NCBI GenBank assembly: GCA_019745975.1
Contig: JAIESQ010000094.1
Coordinates: forward strand, 1-64,000
Length of the DNA: 64,000 nucleotides
Direction of reading: 5' to 3'
Source: Pirellulales bacterium
GTDB lineage: Bacteria > Planctomycetota > Planctomycetia > Pirellulales > JAEUIK01
Shown: in pieces, positions 28,628-36,470 of the stretch
Layout: each line of letters starts with the position of its first letter
How positions within the stretch are numbered: position 1 is the first letter of the stretch
Program-made: the position numbers and the translations under genes
The notes under the pieces: generated by a model
The model's database searches: none
What the model was told of the DNA's origin: nothing
The model's input: only the letters and a program-made list of their open reading frames with translations

Positions 28628-28882
28628 ATGGACGAAGCTCAACTTCTCGCCCGTATTACCGTCAATCCGCAGATTTTTGGTGGCAAGCCGATCGTGCGTG
28701 GCCATCGGCTCGCGGTCGAGCACGTACTGGGGATGCTCGCCGCCGGCGACGACATCCCCACAATTCTCGACGGCTACCCCTGGCTTGAGCGCGAGGATGT
28801 GCTGGCGTGCCTAGCATTCGCAAAGCGCCGCGTCGAAAACGAACGGATCGAGCCGCTGACAATTGAGACGGGCTTGCCGTGA
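28628..28882 (+). CDS. DUF433 antitoxin
   Basis: The 84-residue protein has the DUF433 signature: ITVNPQIFGGKPIVRGHRLAVEHVLGMLAAG and DGYPWLEREDVLACLAFAKRR. DUF433 is a small winged-helix-like DNA-binding domain that acts as antitoxin to DUF5615 PIN-like toxins. It overlaps the next gene by 4 bases (GTGA), which is the standard layout for such pairs. Confidence 0.9.
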   Translation: MDEAQLLARITVNPQIFGGKPIVRGHRLAVEHVLGMLAAGDDIPTILDGYPWLEREDVLACLAFAKRRVENERIEPLTIETGLP

Positions 28883-29265
28883 AAGTCCTCCTGGACTCGT
28901 GCGTGTGGGGCAAAGCCGCTGGGCCGCTACGGCTGCTCGGCCACGATGTAGTTTGGGCGGGCGATTGGCCGCGCGACCCAGGTGACGAGGAGATTCTGGC
29001 TCGCGCATTTGCGGAGGAACGGGTACTAGTCACGTTGGATAAGGACTTCGGTGAACTGGCGATCCTGCGAAATCTCCGACACTTCGGCATCTTGCGGTTG
29101 GTTGGCTTTAGAGCTGGCAAGCAGGCCGAGGTTTGCGCCGCGGTCTTGGCGTCGCATGGCGCGGAACTGCTAGCCGGTGCACTCATTACAGCCGAGCGTG
29201 GTCGATTGAGAGTTCGAACTCCGGGGCCGTCGACCGCCGATGAACTCGACGAGGGCCCAAATTGA
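28879..29265 (+). CDS. DUF5615 PIN-like toxin
   Basis: The 128-residue protein opens KVLLDSCVWG with the first catalytic Asp and has VLVTLDKDFGELA in the middle, the DxDF-type motif of DUF5615 PIN-like nucleases. It is the toxin partner of the DUF433 protein. Its final bases overlap the TTG start of the ATP-grasp gene. A fragment of a second copy of the RDPGDEEI region lies at 30091-30153. Confidence 0.88.
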   Translation: MKVLLDSCVWGKAAGPLRLLGHDVVWAGDWPRDPGDEEILARAFAEERVLVTLDKDFGELAILRNLRHFGILRLVGFRAGKQAEVCAAVLASHGAELLAGALITAERGRLRVRTPGPSTADELDEGPN

Positions 29266-30089
29266 GTACCGTGCCCGTCACATGGGTGCTCGAATCGCAA
29301 GTATTTCCCGCGAGCCATCCTAAGCTCCGCGAGGCATTGGCTCGCGCCGGCCATGCGATCGTCGACTGGCAAGATGAATGGTGGCTCGAAGAGTCCTGGC
29401 CACGGCTTAGGGGTACGCCCATTATCTTTCACGGCAGTTTGGAGAATGCCGCGAAGATTCGCCAATCGCTCAACTGGCGACCAGGTTCGTATTGCGACGC
29501 GGCAGCCTTCCACTGCTCGAACTGGTATCCGAGCGCTCGGGAATGGTTACTGCATCGCCAGTGGCAAATACTGCCTGCGAAAGAACTAGTCGACGATGGT
29601 CCCCGCGTGCTGGAAGCATTGGGGAACCCAGCGACGGTGTTCGTTCGTCCCGACAGCCCGCTAAAGCCGTTCTCGGGTCGCGTCTTGGCGAGCGACAGGC
29701 TAAGTCTGGAGGCACTTGACTACGGGTACTACTACGACGATGCATCGATCCCCGTCGTTGTCGCACCCGTTCGCGAGATCGCTCGCGAATGGCGGTACGT
29801 GGTTGTCGAACGGCGCGTGGTGGCAGGCAGTGCTTACGTCGCGAACGTTCGCAGCGCAGCCCCAGAGGATCCAAGCGGTAAACCCTGGAAGATTGCAGCC
29901 GAGATCGCGGCTCGACTCGATCCGCCAGAGTCGGCGTATATCCTTGACCTGTGCGAAGCGGACGGCGAATTGCGCCTGTTGGAGCTGAACCCTTTTAGCG
30001 GCGCAGACCTGTATGCGTGCCGGCCCGAGGATGTCGTTGCTGCGATCAGTGACCTTGCCGTCGAAATGCACCGCGATGCGTCAAACTGA
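29262..30089 (+). CDS. ATP-grasp domain protein (DUF4343-like)
   Basis: The 275-residue protein has the layout of the ATP-grasp proteins of the DUF4343 group: FVRPDSPLKPFSG (lysine of the ATP site), REWRYVVVERRVVAGSAYV and the metal-binding LLELNPFSGADLYAC at the end. Such proteins join a carboxylate to an amine using ATP, or are linked to phage and mobile DNA. The start is TTG 29262 overlapping the toxin stop by 4 bases, or GTG 29271. Translational coupling to a toxin gene is unusual. Confidence 0.75.
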   Translation: MSTVPVTWVLESQVFPASHPKLREALARAGHAIVDWQDEWWLEESWPRLRGTPIIFHGSLENAAKIRQSLNWRPGSYCDAAAFHCSNWYPSAREWLLHRQWQILPAKELVDDGPRVLEALGNPATVFVRPDSPLKPFSGRVLASDRLSLEALDYGYYYDDASIPVVVAPVREIAREWRYVVVERRVVAGSAYVANVRSAAPEDPSGKPWKIAAEIAARLDPPESAYILDLCEADGELRLLELNPFSGADLYACRPEDVVAAISDLAVEMHRDASN

Positions 30090-30090
30090 C

Positions 30091-30153
30091 GTGCGTGACC
30101 CAGGTGACGAAGAGATTCGGGCGATTGCGCTGGCCTTCGGCCCGAATAGGTAA
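30091..30153 (+). pseudogene. Remnant of a DUF5615-type toxin
   Basis: The 20-codon stretch reads VRDPGDEEIRAIALAFGPNR then stop. It matches the segment RDPGDEEILARAFAEE of the intact toxin at 28976-29022, also at DNA level (GACCCAGGTGACGA). It lies between the ATP-grasp gene and the next ORF and is a leftover of duplication or recombination. Confidence 0.65.
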
Positions 30154-30154
30154 A

Positions 30155-30661
30155 ATGAGCGCGGAACAGGACGAGATACGGAAGTGTCTTGACGACTCAT
30201 TCTTGGATGAGTGGTACCGAATTATTGCACCTCCAGGAAACCCGTTGTCTCGCACTTGGGGCGATGATACAGAGTTTCCGTTTCTGCACTACTGCCTCAC
30301 TGCCAAGGATTTTGACATTCGAAGGACCACGTTCCCGGACCGTACTTTTGGCGCGATTGGCGACGCGATTTCAATCCTTTCTGAAGATCAGTTTCTATGG
30401 TTCCTTCCACATATTGTTCTAGTGGTTCTCACCCAGGCTCCAATCGAGAGAATCGCTTGCAAGAGTTTCATCGACGAGTTCACGAAGGTCGGGCGTGGAA
30501 CGACATGGCGAGTTCTTAGGTCAAGGTTGAGCAACAGAATATTGGATTGTCTTGCGACAGCCTGCCGGTTTGCGTGCAGAGAGGGCTGGTCAGACACACG
30601 ACGCCAGGCAGCGAGAACCGAGTCGTGCTTACAAGTCCTCGGCAGGTCTAGCCTAGCATGA
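30155..30661 (+). CDS. Hypothetical protein, atypical composition
   Basis: The 168-residue protein begins MSAEQDEIRKCLDDSFLDEW and is mainly helical, with an LWFLPHIVLVVLTQ hydrophobic stretch in the middle. Codon use is more AT-rich than nearby genes. No family recognised. Its position after a toxin remnant suggests an acquired accessory gene, perhaps an immunity protein, but nothing shows that directly. Confidence 0.55.
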   Translation: MSAEQDEIRKCLDDSFLDEWYRIIAPPGNPLSRTWGDDTEFPFLHYCLTAKDFDIRRTTFPDRTFGAIGDAISILSEDQFLWFLPHIVLVVLTQAPIERIACKSFIDEFTKVGRGTTWRVLRSRLSNRILDCLATACRFACREGWSDTRRQAARTESCLQVLGRSSLA

Positions 30662-30676
30662 GGTGCATCCGGCCCT

Positions 30677-31507
30677 TCACGCAGCGCGGGGGATTCGCCG
30701 GCCGTCGAGCAGCGCGTGGCGTGCGTGATCGCCGTCGCTGCTAAAGTCATCGGCGCCGAGCCCGTCGCCGCCGTCGTGCCCGTCGAGCCGGCGCTTGAAG
30801 TGCAAGAGCGCCCAGCCGGCCACCAAGAGCGGGAAGGAGAACCGCAGGCACTGCGCGGCGCTCGGATGGCTGTTCAAGCCAAAGCCGATCAGCAGTTGCC
30901 CGTTGCCCGGGCGCGTCGGCCAGCGCATGTCGGAATGGAAGGCCGCGGTTGCCAGCGAGATCAACGCCAGCGACACGGCGATCCAGCGCCACGTCCGCCC
31001 ACTGCGCGCCGACATGCGGCACACCCAGAGAGCAATCAGTGTCGGCGGCACAATCGCCCACAATACCAAGACCACGGGCATGCCATACCGCCAGGCGGCC
31101 GGCACGGCAGCGCCGCTCTCCGGCCCCAGCCAGGCGAACAAACTCGTGACCGCCACGACGACCGCGGCCCAAGCCACGAGCGCCATGGGGAGTGGCGCGA
31201 CGAGAAACATCAGGATCGGATGCCGACCGCTAAACGTGCGGCGCTGGTACTCGTGGGCGGCGCCGGCGGCCAGCGCCACGGGATCGCCTAACTGCCCACA
31301 AACTGCTTGGATACGCTCGGCTTCCATGCCTTGGTCTCCCTGTTGAAGCGAATTGGTGGTAGAGAAGAGTCTGTCGCAATGCCGATCGTCGAGGGCGTCG
31401 TGGAAATGTTCGGTCAACTCGGCGGCCAGGCGCCGGCGATACGCGCGCGGCAACCCTTGGCGCCGCAGCTCACCTTCGAGTTGTTCATGCCAGCGCCGGG
31501 CTTCCAT
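30677..31507 (-). CDS. Membrane protein in a PadR operon
   Basis: The 276-residue protein begins MEARRWHEQLEGELRRQGL, a permease-prefix-like helical region (to about residue 75), followed by four hydrophobic segments (for example MFLVAPLPMALVAWAAVVVAV). Its start codon lies inside the end of the padR gene (overlap of 23 bases), so both are made together. Such PadR-linked membrane proteins are usually transported-stress or export related; function is open. Longer ORF readings upstream of 31507 are the PadR gene in another frame. Confidence 0.75.
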   Translation of the reverse strand: MEARRWHEQLEGELRRQGLPRAYRRRLAAELTEHFHDALDDRHCDRLFSTTNSLQQGDQGMEAERIQAVCGQLGDPVALAAGAAHEYQRRTFSGRHPILMFLVAPLPMALVAWAAVVVAVTSLFAWLGPESGAAVPAAWRYGMPVVLVLWAIVPPTLIALWVCRMSARSGRTWRWIAVSLALISLATAAFHSDMRWPTRPGNGQLLIGFGLNSHPSAAQCLRFSFPLLVAGWALLHFKRRLDGHDGGDGLGADDFSSDGDHARHALLDGRRIPRAA

Positions 31508-31844
31508 GCTCGTCGCTCTCCATGATTCTCTCGACCGCGCCGACGACGCGGCGCCACGCTTCGAGGGCTTCGCTGAGTTTGCGCTTGCCAGGCACCGTAA
31601 CGCGATAGACCACGCGGCTGCGCCCCGCGACTTCCATGCGCCGGCTCGACAGCGCCCCTTCGGCTTCCAGCCGATGCAGCACTGGGTAGATTGAGCCCTC
31701 GCCGAATTCGAGTCCCTGCCCGCTCGACTGTTCGATGGCTTTGACCAACTCGTAGCCGTACATCGGGCGCTGCGACAGCAAGCGCAGTACGACGAGCTCG
31801 GGCACGCCATTTAAGAAATCGGGATTCGTGCGTCCGCGTGTCAT
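31485..31844 (-). CDS. PadR family transcriptional regulator
   Basis: From ATG 31844 the protein is 119 residues with the PadR winged helix: FLNGVPELVVLRLLSQRPMYGYELVKAIEQSS, then GEGSIYPVLHRLEAEGALSSR and YRVTVPGKRKL. These bind DNA as dimers and usually repress their own operon and a neighbouring membrane protein, here the overlapping gene 30677-31507. The N-terminal extension offered by the longer frame crosses a REP-like hairpin and is not used. Confidence 0.92.
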   Translation of the reverse strand: MTRGRTNPDFLNGVPELVVLRLLSQRPMYGYELVKAIEQSSGQGLEFGEGSIYPVLHRLEAEGALSSRRMEVAGRSRVVYRVTVPGKRKLSEALEAWRRVVGAVERIMESDEHGSPALA

Positions 31845-31938
31845 GGGGGCGAGCTTATACCTGGAACCACGAGGCATGGCAAGGCGAGAATTCCGCGTCG
31901 ACACGCCAGGCGATTCTAGCGCGCTGTCCGCGAGGGGA

Positions 31939-32045
31939 ACTGCAAAGTCAAAAGTCCAAGTGGGACAGGTACATGTTTTCGGTCGACGTGAGTTGGCACG
32001 CAGTGACTGGCGAGCCGAAAAATGTACCAGTCCCCGACTTTGCAG
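31939..32045. repeat. REP-like hairpin between padR and DUF4405 gene
   Basis: Outer arms ACTGCAAAGTC/GACTTTGCAGT (31939-31949, 32035-32045) enclose GGGACAGGTACATGTTTTCGG (from 31962) facing CCGAAAAATGTACCAGTCCC. The pairing has the same A-A mismatch as the other family members (GGGACAGG against CCAGTCCC). Confidence 0.8.
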
Positions 32046-32050
32046 TTCGC

Positions 32051-32440
32051 CTACGGTGCTTGCACCGACAGGCAGGCCACGGCCAGGGCCACGCCCAGGA
32101 TGTTGACCACCACGATCAGCGCGGCGGCGCCGTAGATGGTCTGGCTGCCGTCGTCGATGCGAGTCTTCTCCCCTCGCAAGCGCGACACGCGGTTGGCGAT
32201 CACGCCGCAGACCCACGACCAGTGCAGCATGATGTGCAGCAGGATCGCGCCGAGCAGCACCAAGAACAGGGCAAATTGCACGCCCGCCCAGGCATCGTAG
32301 CTAAAGCCCCAGAGCAGGTAGCCGCCCGCGGCGGTGGCGTTGGGAAACGCCACCCGCAGCATGAACGTCACCCAGACGAGCGCGAGAAAGAAGAGCAAGA
32401 GCAGGCAATCGAGCAGAAAGTTGACCGTGGTTCGCGACAT
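32051..32440 (-). CDS. DUF4405-type membrane protein
   Basis: The 129-residue protein has three to four transmembrane helices and the LLHIMLHWSWVCGVI segment with paired histidines that is typical of DUF4405, thought to be haem- or cytochrome-related. It is bracketed by two nearly identical REP-like hairpins (31939-32045 and 32554-32660), so it may have moved with them or simply have attracted them. No partner reductase is nearby. Confidence 0.7.
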   Translation of the reverse strand: MSRTTVNFLLDCLLLLFFLALVWVTFMLRVAFPNATAAGGYLLWGFSYDAWAGVQFALFLVLLGAILLHIMLHWSWVCGVIANRVSRLRGEKTRIDDGSQTIYGAAALIVVVNILGVALAVACLSVQAP

Positions 32441-32553
32441 GTACTAGGGCATCCCGGGCGCGTTGATGCAGGAGAGACTTTCACCGGAGAATCGCGCGTA
32501 GCCTAGCAATCGACGTGCGATCGCTCAACGGTGTGGCGGAATGACTCCAACAG

Positions 32554-32660
32554 ACTGCAAAGTCAGAAATGCGAGGGGGACAAGTACATGTTTTCGGCCG
32601 ACGCGAGTTGACAAGGAATGACATCGGCGCGCCGAAAAATGTACCAGTCCCCGACTTTGC
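32554..32660. repeat. REP-like hairpin, second copy beside DUF4405 gene
   Basis: ACTGCAAAGTC (32554), GGGGACAAGTACATGTTTTC and the right arm CCGAAAAATGTACCAGTCCC followed by CGACTTTG. It is closely similar to the copy at 31939-32045 in the arms but differs in the loop. Confidence 0.8.
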
Positions 32661-32692
32661 TCAACGGTGCGGCGGAACGCCGCGGGCCAACG

Positions 32693-34351
32693 CTACTTCG
32701 CCGCCGAAGTTGGTGAGTTCTTGGCCGCCGCGCGATCGCGCAACCAACGCGCACGCAGCAGATTGCCCGTGCGCTGCAGGCCGCTGGTCGCTTCCAGCGC
32801 CGCGACGGCCGGCTCGACTTGCCCTAGCTCTTCGTGCGCGCGCGATTTCAGATACAGCCCGGCTTCTCGCCAGGGGGTTGCCGCTTCACTATCGGACGCG
32901 AGCACGCGTTTGTCGAGATGCTCAAGTGCCGAGTCGAAACGCCCGCGTTCGAAGGCCACCAGCGCCAACCAATAGCTGGCGCACTGTTTGGCCGCACGCA
33001 GCGCGGAGAGCTCGTCGGCGGAGAGCTGGGCGGCGGCCAGGTCTTCATCGGCGACGCGGGCGCGCTGGTAAGAGCGATTCGCGCTCGGCTCTCCCGCCTC
33101 GCCGGCAAACTTTCCCGCGAGATGCAAGGTGCGACCCCGCGCCAGCTCGACCACAACGCCCTGGAACTTCTTGGGAACAGCCTCGGCGTGAAAGGCGAGC
33201 ATTTCGCGCTTGGCGGACGCGGTTACGTCCGGACTGGCCTGGTAGCGCAGCCGCTGGTAGGGGAGCCGCCAGAGTTGCACCTCGTGAACTCCCGGGCATT
33301 TGCTCAGCGCATCGGCGACGGAGGCCGGCTGCGTCGTTAGCACGATGCGCCGGTCGCCCGTGAGGCGTGATTCGACAAGCTTCATGCGCTTCGACAGATA
33401 CCCCGGCGATCCTTCCACGAGGGCAATGCAGCCGGCGAGTTGCGCGGCGGTCACGGGATAGGGATGTTCGGCATCGAGGTCTAGTCGCCGCAAGAGCGCG
33501 TCATCGGCCGCCAATTCCGAGAGCTTGGCGACCCCCTGGCCGTCGGCTGCCGGAATTGGTAGTCCGAGCTGCGGATCGAAGACGTAGAGTTCGCCGCCAA
33601 CGAGCACGCCCACGGCCCAAGGGCGCGGGGGCGCTTCGGGAGCTTCGCCCGGCAAGGCCAGCACCGCGGCATCGAGCCCGAGTTGGCGGCACAACAGCAC
33701 AAACACCCACGCGCGGTCAATCACTTCACCACGCCCGAGAAAGATCGATTGATACGGCAAGTGATTGGGCTCGAGCGGCCGGCCGGCGCTGTCGGCGCCG
33801 AGCTCGCCGAGCTGCATCAGCGCAAGGTTCCGCACGACCCAGTCGAACAAGCGCGTGGCGCGCGCCAGTTCGTCGGCCTGCTGGCCGCGGGCATCGCGGG
33901 CGATGTTGCGCAGGGTGGCCGCTTCCTGCAGGTAGAAGCAATCGAACACCAGGAACTTGTCAGTCACCAGGTCGCGCATGGGCTGCAAGTCGCGGTCGCT
34001 CTCGGGGAGCGACGCCACGAGCGGATCGACGTGCCAATCGAGCGGGCGCGACCAATCGATCGATTCGTTCAAGTGCTCGACAATGCGTCCGAGCATGTCC
34101 TCGGCATGGAACTGTTCGAGATGGTTGAGATTGTCGATCGCCGTATCGAAGAGCTGCTTCTTGACGCCGGGATCGGCGATCGCGGTTGCGTCGGCACCGG
34201 TGCCGACCGTCGGGCCGCTCGAACCGCATCCGCTCGTTCCCAGCAGCAAGCCCAGCGACGCCAGCGCGACGATGAGGGCACTTCGGAGTTCGCAATATGG
34301 GCGGCCGTCGGCGTCAAACAAGCGGCCGGTAGCGCTCAGGATTCCGATCAC
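32693..34351 (-). CDS. Lipoprotein with transglutaminase-like domain
   Basis: The 552-residue protein has a lipoprotein signal ([17 protein letters not shown], cysteine at about residue 42). The middle contains [40 protein letters not shown] and [15 protein letters not shown], which match the layout of transglutaminase-like protease folds in planctomycetes, with the Cys-Asp arranged around residues 220-265. The C-terminal third is TPR-like. It begins with GTG overlapping the kdsA stop (GTGA), so it is translationally coupled to kdsA. Function in the envelope is likely but not shown. Confidence 0.7.
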   Translation of the reverse strand: MIGILSATGRLFDADGRPYCELRSALIVALASLGLLLGTSGCGSSGPTVGTGADATAIADPGVKKQLFDTAIDNLNHLEQFHAEDMLGRIVEHLNESIDWSRPLDWHVDPLVASLPESDRDLQPMRDLVTDKFLVFDCFYLQEAATLRNIARDARGQQADELARATRLFDWVVRNLALMQLGELGADSAGRPLEPNHLPYQSIFLGRGEVIDRAWVFVLLCRQLGLDAAVLALPGEAPEAPPRPWAVGVLVGGELYVFDPQLGLPIPAADGQGVAKLSELAADDALLRRLDLDAEHPYPVTAAQLAGCIALVEGSPGYLSKRMKLVESRLTGDRRIVLTTQPASVADALSKCPGVHEVQLWRLPYQRLRYQASPDVTASAKREMLAFHAEAVPKKFQGVVVELARGRTLHLAGKFAGEAGEPSANRSYQRARVADEDLAAAQLSADELSALRAAKQCASYWLALVAFERGRFDSALEHLDKRVLASDSEAATPWREAGLYLKSRAHEELGQVEPAVAALEATSGLQRTGNLLRARWLRDRAAAKNSPTSAAK

Positions 34352-35175
34352 AGAGCCTCCACGGCCGCGCGAAGGTGCAGCAAGCGCGAAAGTAGCTGCT
34401 CGAATTCCGCCAAGGGAACCATATTGGGCCCGTCGCTGGGGGAGCTGTCGGGATCGGGGTGGGTTTCGAAAAACAAGCCGTCGGCTCCCAAGGCCGTGGC
34501 CGCCCGCGCCAACGGCTCGACCATGGCGCGGTTACCCCCCGTCGCGGCGCCCAACCCCCCAGGTTCCTGTACGCTGTGCGTGGCGTCAAAGATCACGGGA
34601 GGGCCCAACGCCTGCATTTGTGGGATCGCCCGCATGTCGTTGACCAGCCGTCCGTAGCCGAAGAACGTGCCGCGCTCGGTCAGCAGCAGATTCTGGCAAC
34701 CGGCGGCCTCGAGCTTGGCGACGACATGTTTCATGTCCCAAGGGGCCAGGAACTGCGCCTTCTTGACGTTGACGGGCCGGCCCGTGTGGGCTGCGGCTTG
34801 CAACAAATCGGTCTGGCGGCACAAAAAGGCTGGAATCTGTAGTAAATCGACGGCTTGCGCCACCGCGGCGGCTTGGTGCGATTCGTGTAGGTCGGTGGTC
34901 ACCGGCAACCCGCAGCGCTCGCGCACGCGCGCCAGGATATGAAGACCTTCGTCCATCCCGAGGCCGCGAAACGCCGCGGTGCTCGTGCGATTGGCTTTGT
35001 CGAACGAGGCTTTGAAAACCAGCGGCAGCTCTAGGCGCTGGGCGATCGCGGCCAACTGTTCGGCGATCGACAGGGTTAGCCGTTCGCTCTCAATGACGCA
35101 GGGCCCAGCAATCACAAGCAGCGGCCGTCCGCGACCGCATTGGTAAGGCCCGATTGATGCTGGATTTGCCGTCAT
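34348..35175 (-). CDS. kdsA: 3-deoxy-8-phosphooctulonate synthase
   Basis: The 275-residue protein has all main blocks of Kds[65 protein letters not shown] and [10 protein letters not shown]. It condenses phosphoenolpyruvate with arabinose 5-phosphate to give Kdo-8-phosphate, for the lipopolysaccharide core, which supports a Gram-negative envelope. ATG 35175 is used; the earlier start adds a low-complexity basic stretch. It heads an operon with the lipoprotein gene at 32693-34351. Confidence 0.95.
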   Translation of the reverse strand: MTANPASIGPYQCGRGRPLLVIAGPCVIESERLTLSIAEQLAAIAQRLELPLVFKASFDKANRTSTAAFRGLGMDEGLHILARVRERCGLPVTTDLHESHQAAAVAQAVDLLQIPAFLCRQTDLLQAAAHTGRPVNVKKAQFLAPWDMKHVVAKLEAAGCQNLLLTERGTFFGYGRLVNDMRAIPQMQALGPPVIFDATHSVQEPGGLGAATGGNRAMVEPLARAATALGADGLFFETHPDPDSSPSDGPNMVPLAEFEQLLSRLLHLRAAVEAL

Positions 35176-35689
35176 GGCAGCCGTGCCAGTCGTTTCAGGT
35201 TGAGAACTAATCGAGCCGCGCAGACCAATCCGGGAGGCCACGCGTCGCCGGCAATATAACGGCCAGGCGCGTTCATCCGTAAGCCACCGAGACATCGTCT
35301 GAAGTCCCGGGATGGCGATTGAGTAAGTGTCGACCGTTCAATGGCTTGGCGAGCGTCGCCGACGCACGCTGGAAGGCAGACGCTAGCGAGTCGTCTCAAG
35401 GCGAGACAATCTGGCTGGTCGGCTGCCATCGACCCACACTTTGGGGGTATCTGCCCGGCAGGCCGCTACAGCGAGATAATGCACCTGTTGCAGCGTTGGG
35501 CGCGCGGAAACAAGGGAGATCGTAGTGCTCGCGGCTCGAGAAGATTTTGCCACGCCACAACTAAATGCCTTGCCGAAAGACACTTAGCGCCGATGCCGGC
35601 AAACATTTATCGCACCAATCGACAGCGAATGGCACACCGGATGCACCTCTCGCATTCGGTCTTCTTCTGGAAGGAAGGCCACAAGCTGG
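35176..35689. other. Gene-free stretch upstream of the structured RNA
   Basis: About 500 bases with only unconvincing ORFs on both strands. It includes the kdsA promoter region. If the structured RNA at 35690-35812 is the 3' end of a longer RNA, its body would lie here. Confidence 0.35.
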
Positions 35690-35812
35690 ACTGGCCCGCG
35701 GGGCCTCTGACGATTCTGGCGCGATGGTTAACTGCCCCTGGCCATCGCGTCTCGAGCCAATGCGGAAGTGGCACGTCAGAGGCCCCCGTTTTTTTGCGCG
35801 GGCCCGCTGGAA
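35690..35812 (+). ncRNA. Structured RNA or large terminator in a gene-free region
   Basis: A perfect 13-bp stem, GGGGCCTCTGACG (35700-35712) with CGTCAGAGGCCCC (35774-35786), closes a 61-base loop that holds a second perfect 7-bp stem (GCGATGG 35721-35727, CCATCGC 35742-35748). The outer stem is followed after CG by seven T residues (35789-35795). A rival pairing, GGCCCGCG (35693-35700) with CGCGGGCC just beyond the T-run, would break the first stem, like an antiterminator. No protein gene is on this strand nearby. Confidence 0.45.
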
Positions 35813-35855
35813 CTTCGAACGTTGCCGCGGGGTAAGTTCGGTGCGCGGCGAAAGG

Positions 35856-36098
35856 CTACGACTTCTGGTAGCCCAGCGACTGAATGACGCAGAGCATCTC
35901 TTCGTATGAGATGAAGCGCCGCCGATGACGCAACTTGTAGGCGTCGATGGCCGTGGCGAGTTCTTGCGCGGCGGGTGAGAGCTCGGCGTGGCTATCGGCG
36001 AACTGGCGCCGTTCTTGGGGACCGCGCACGGCGCCAAGCTCGCGGCTGCGGCGATCGATAAACTCCGTCTCGGGCAGTCCTAGTACCGTGGTGGCCAT
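35856..36098 (-). CDS. Small hypothetical protein
   Basis: The 80-residue protein starts MATTVLGLPETEFIDRRSREL and ends with a conserved-looking YKLRHRRRFISYEEMLCVIQSLGYQK. The C-terminal pattern looks like a small planctomycete-specific domain that I cannot name. Codon use fits the neighbourhood. It is the last gene of the minus-strand run that begins with the AAA ATPase at 37991. Confidence 0.65.
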   Translation of the reverse strand: MATTVLGLPETEFIDRRSRELGAVRGPQERRQFADSHAELSPAAQELATAIDAYKLRHRRRFISYEEMLCVIQSLGYQKS

Positions 36099-36161
36099 CT
36101 TCCAGCTCCTGGGCGCAACTTTTCCCCGACAAACATAGCTTGGCGGCAGAAACTATCAAAT

Positions 36162-36374
36162 TCACGCGATCGACATCGGTTCGGCCGGGTTGGTCGGCGT
36201 GCCGCTCGTTGGCTCGGCTGCCGATCGCGTAACCAGACACTCGGCTTGCCGTGGCAGGTTCTCGCGGATCTTCTGGAGGTGACGGCGCAGCGGCTGCGAG
36301 AAGTGCACGCGCTGGGTTTCGACAGCAGTTGCGGGCCGGTCGGCACGCAGGGACTCGAAAACTTCGACGGACAT
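36162..36374 (-). CDS. Small hypothetical protein, doubtful
   Basis: A 70-residue ORF (MSVEVFESLRADRPATAVET) with one plausible amphipathic helix (FSQPLRRHLQKIREN) and a low-complexity tail. It has no clear ribosome site. It sits in the gap between the ATPase and the 80-residue protein on the same strand. Could be non-coding. Confidence 0.4.
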   Translation of the reverse strand: MSVEVFESLRADRPATAVETQRVHFSQPLRRHLQKIRENLPRQAECLVTRSAAEPTSGTPTNPAEPMSIA

Positions 36375-36470
36375 GGACGGTATTTCTCGGGGTGAGGGAT
36401 GTAGGAAACGTAGCGGGTCATTGCACAGCGGCCGCGTCCGGACTCCTTCTTCGACCCAAGCGCGGCGCGG

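Noticed and set aside
31845-32216. Upstream extension of the PadR protein
   Set aside because: The extension translates a REP-like hairpin and a shadow of the DUF4405 gene; ATG 31844 gives a normal PadR length.
35341-35835. A 164-residue plus-strand ORF
   Set aside because: No domain-like sequence or ribosome site, and its end overlaps the structured RNA with its T-run.
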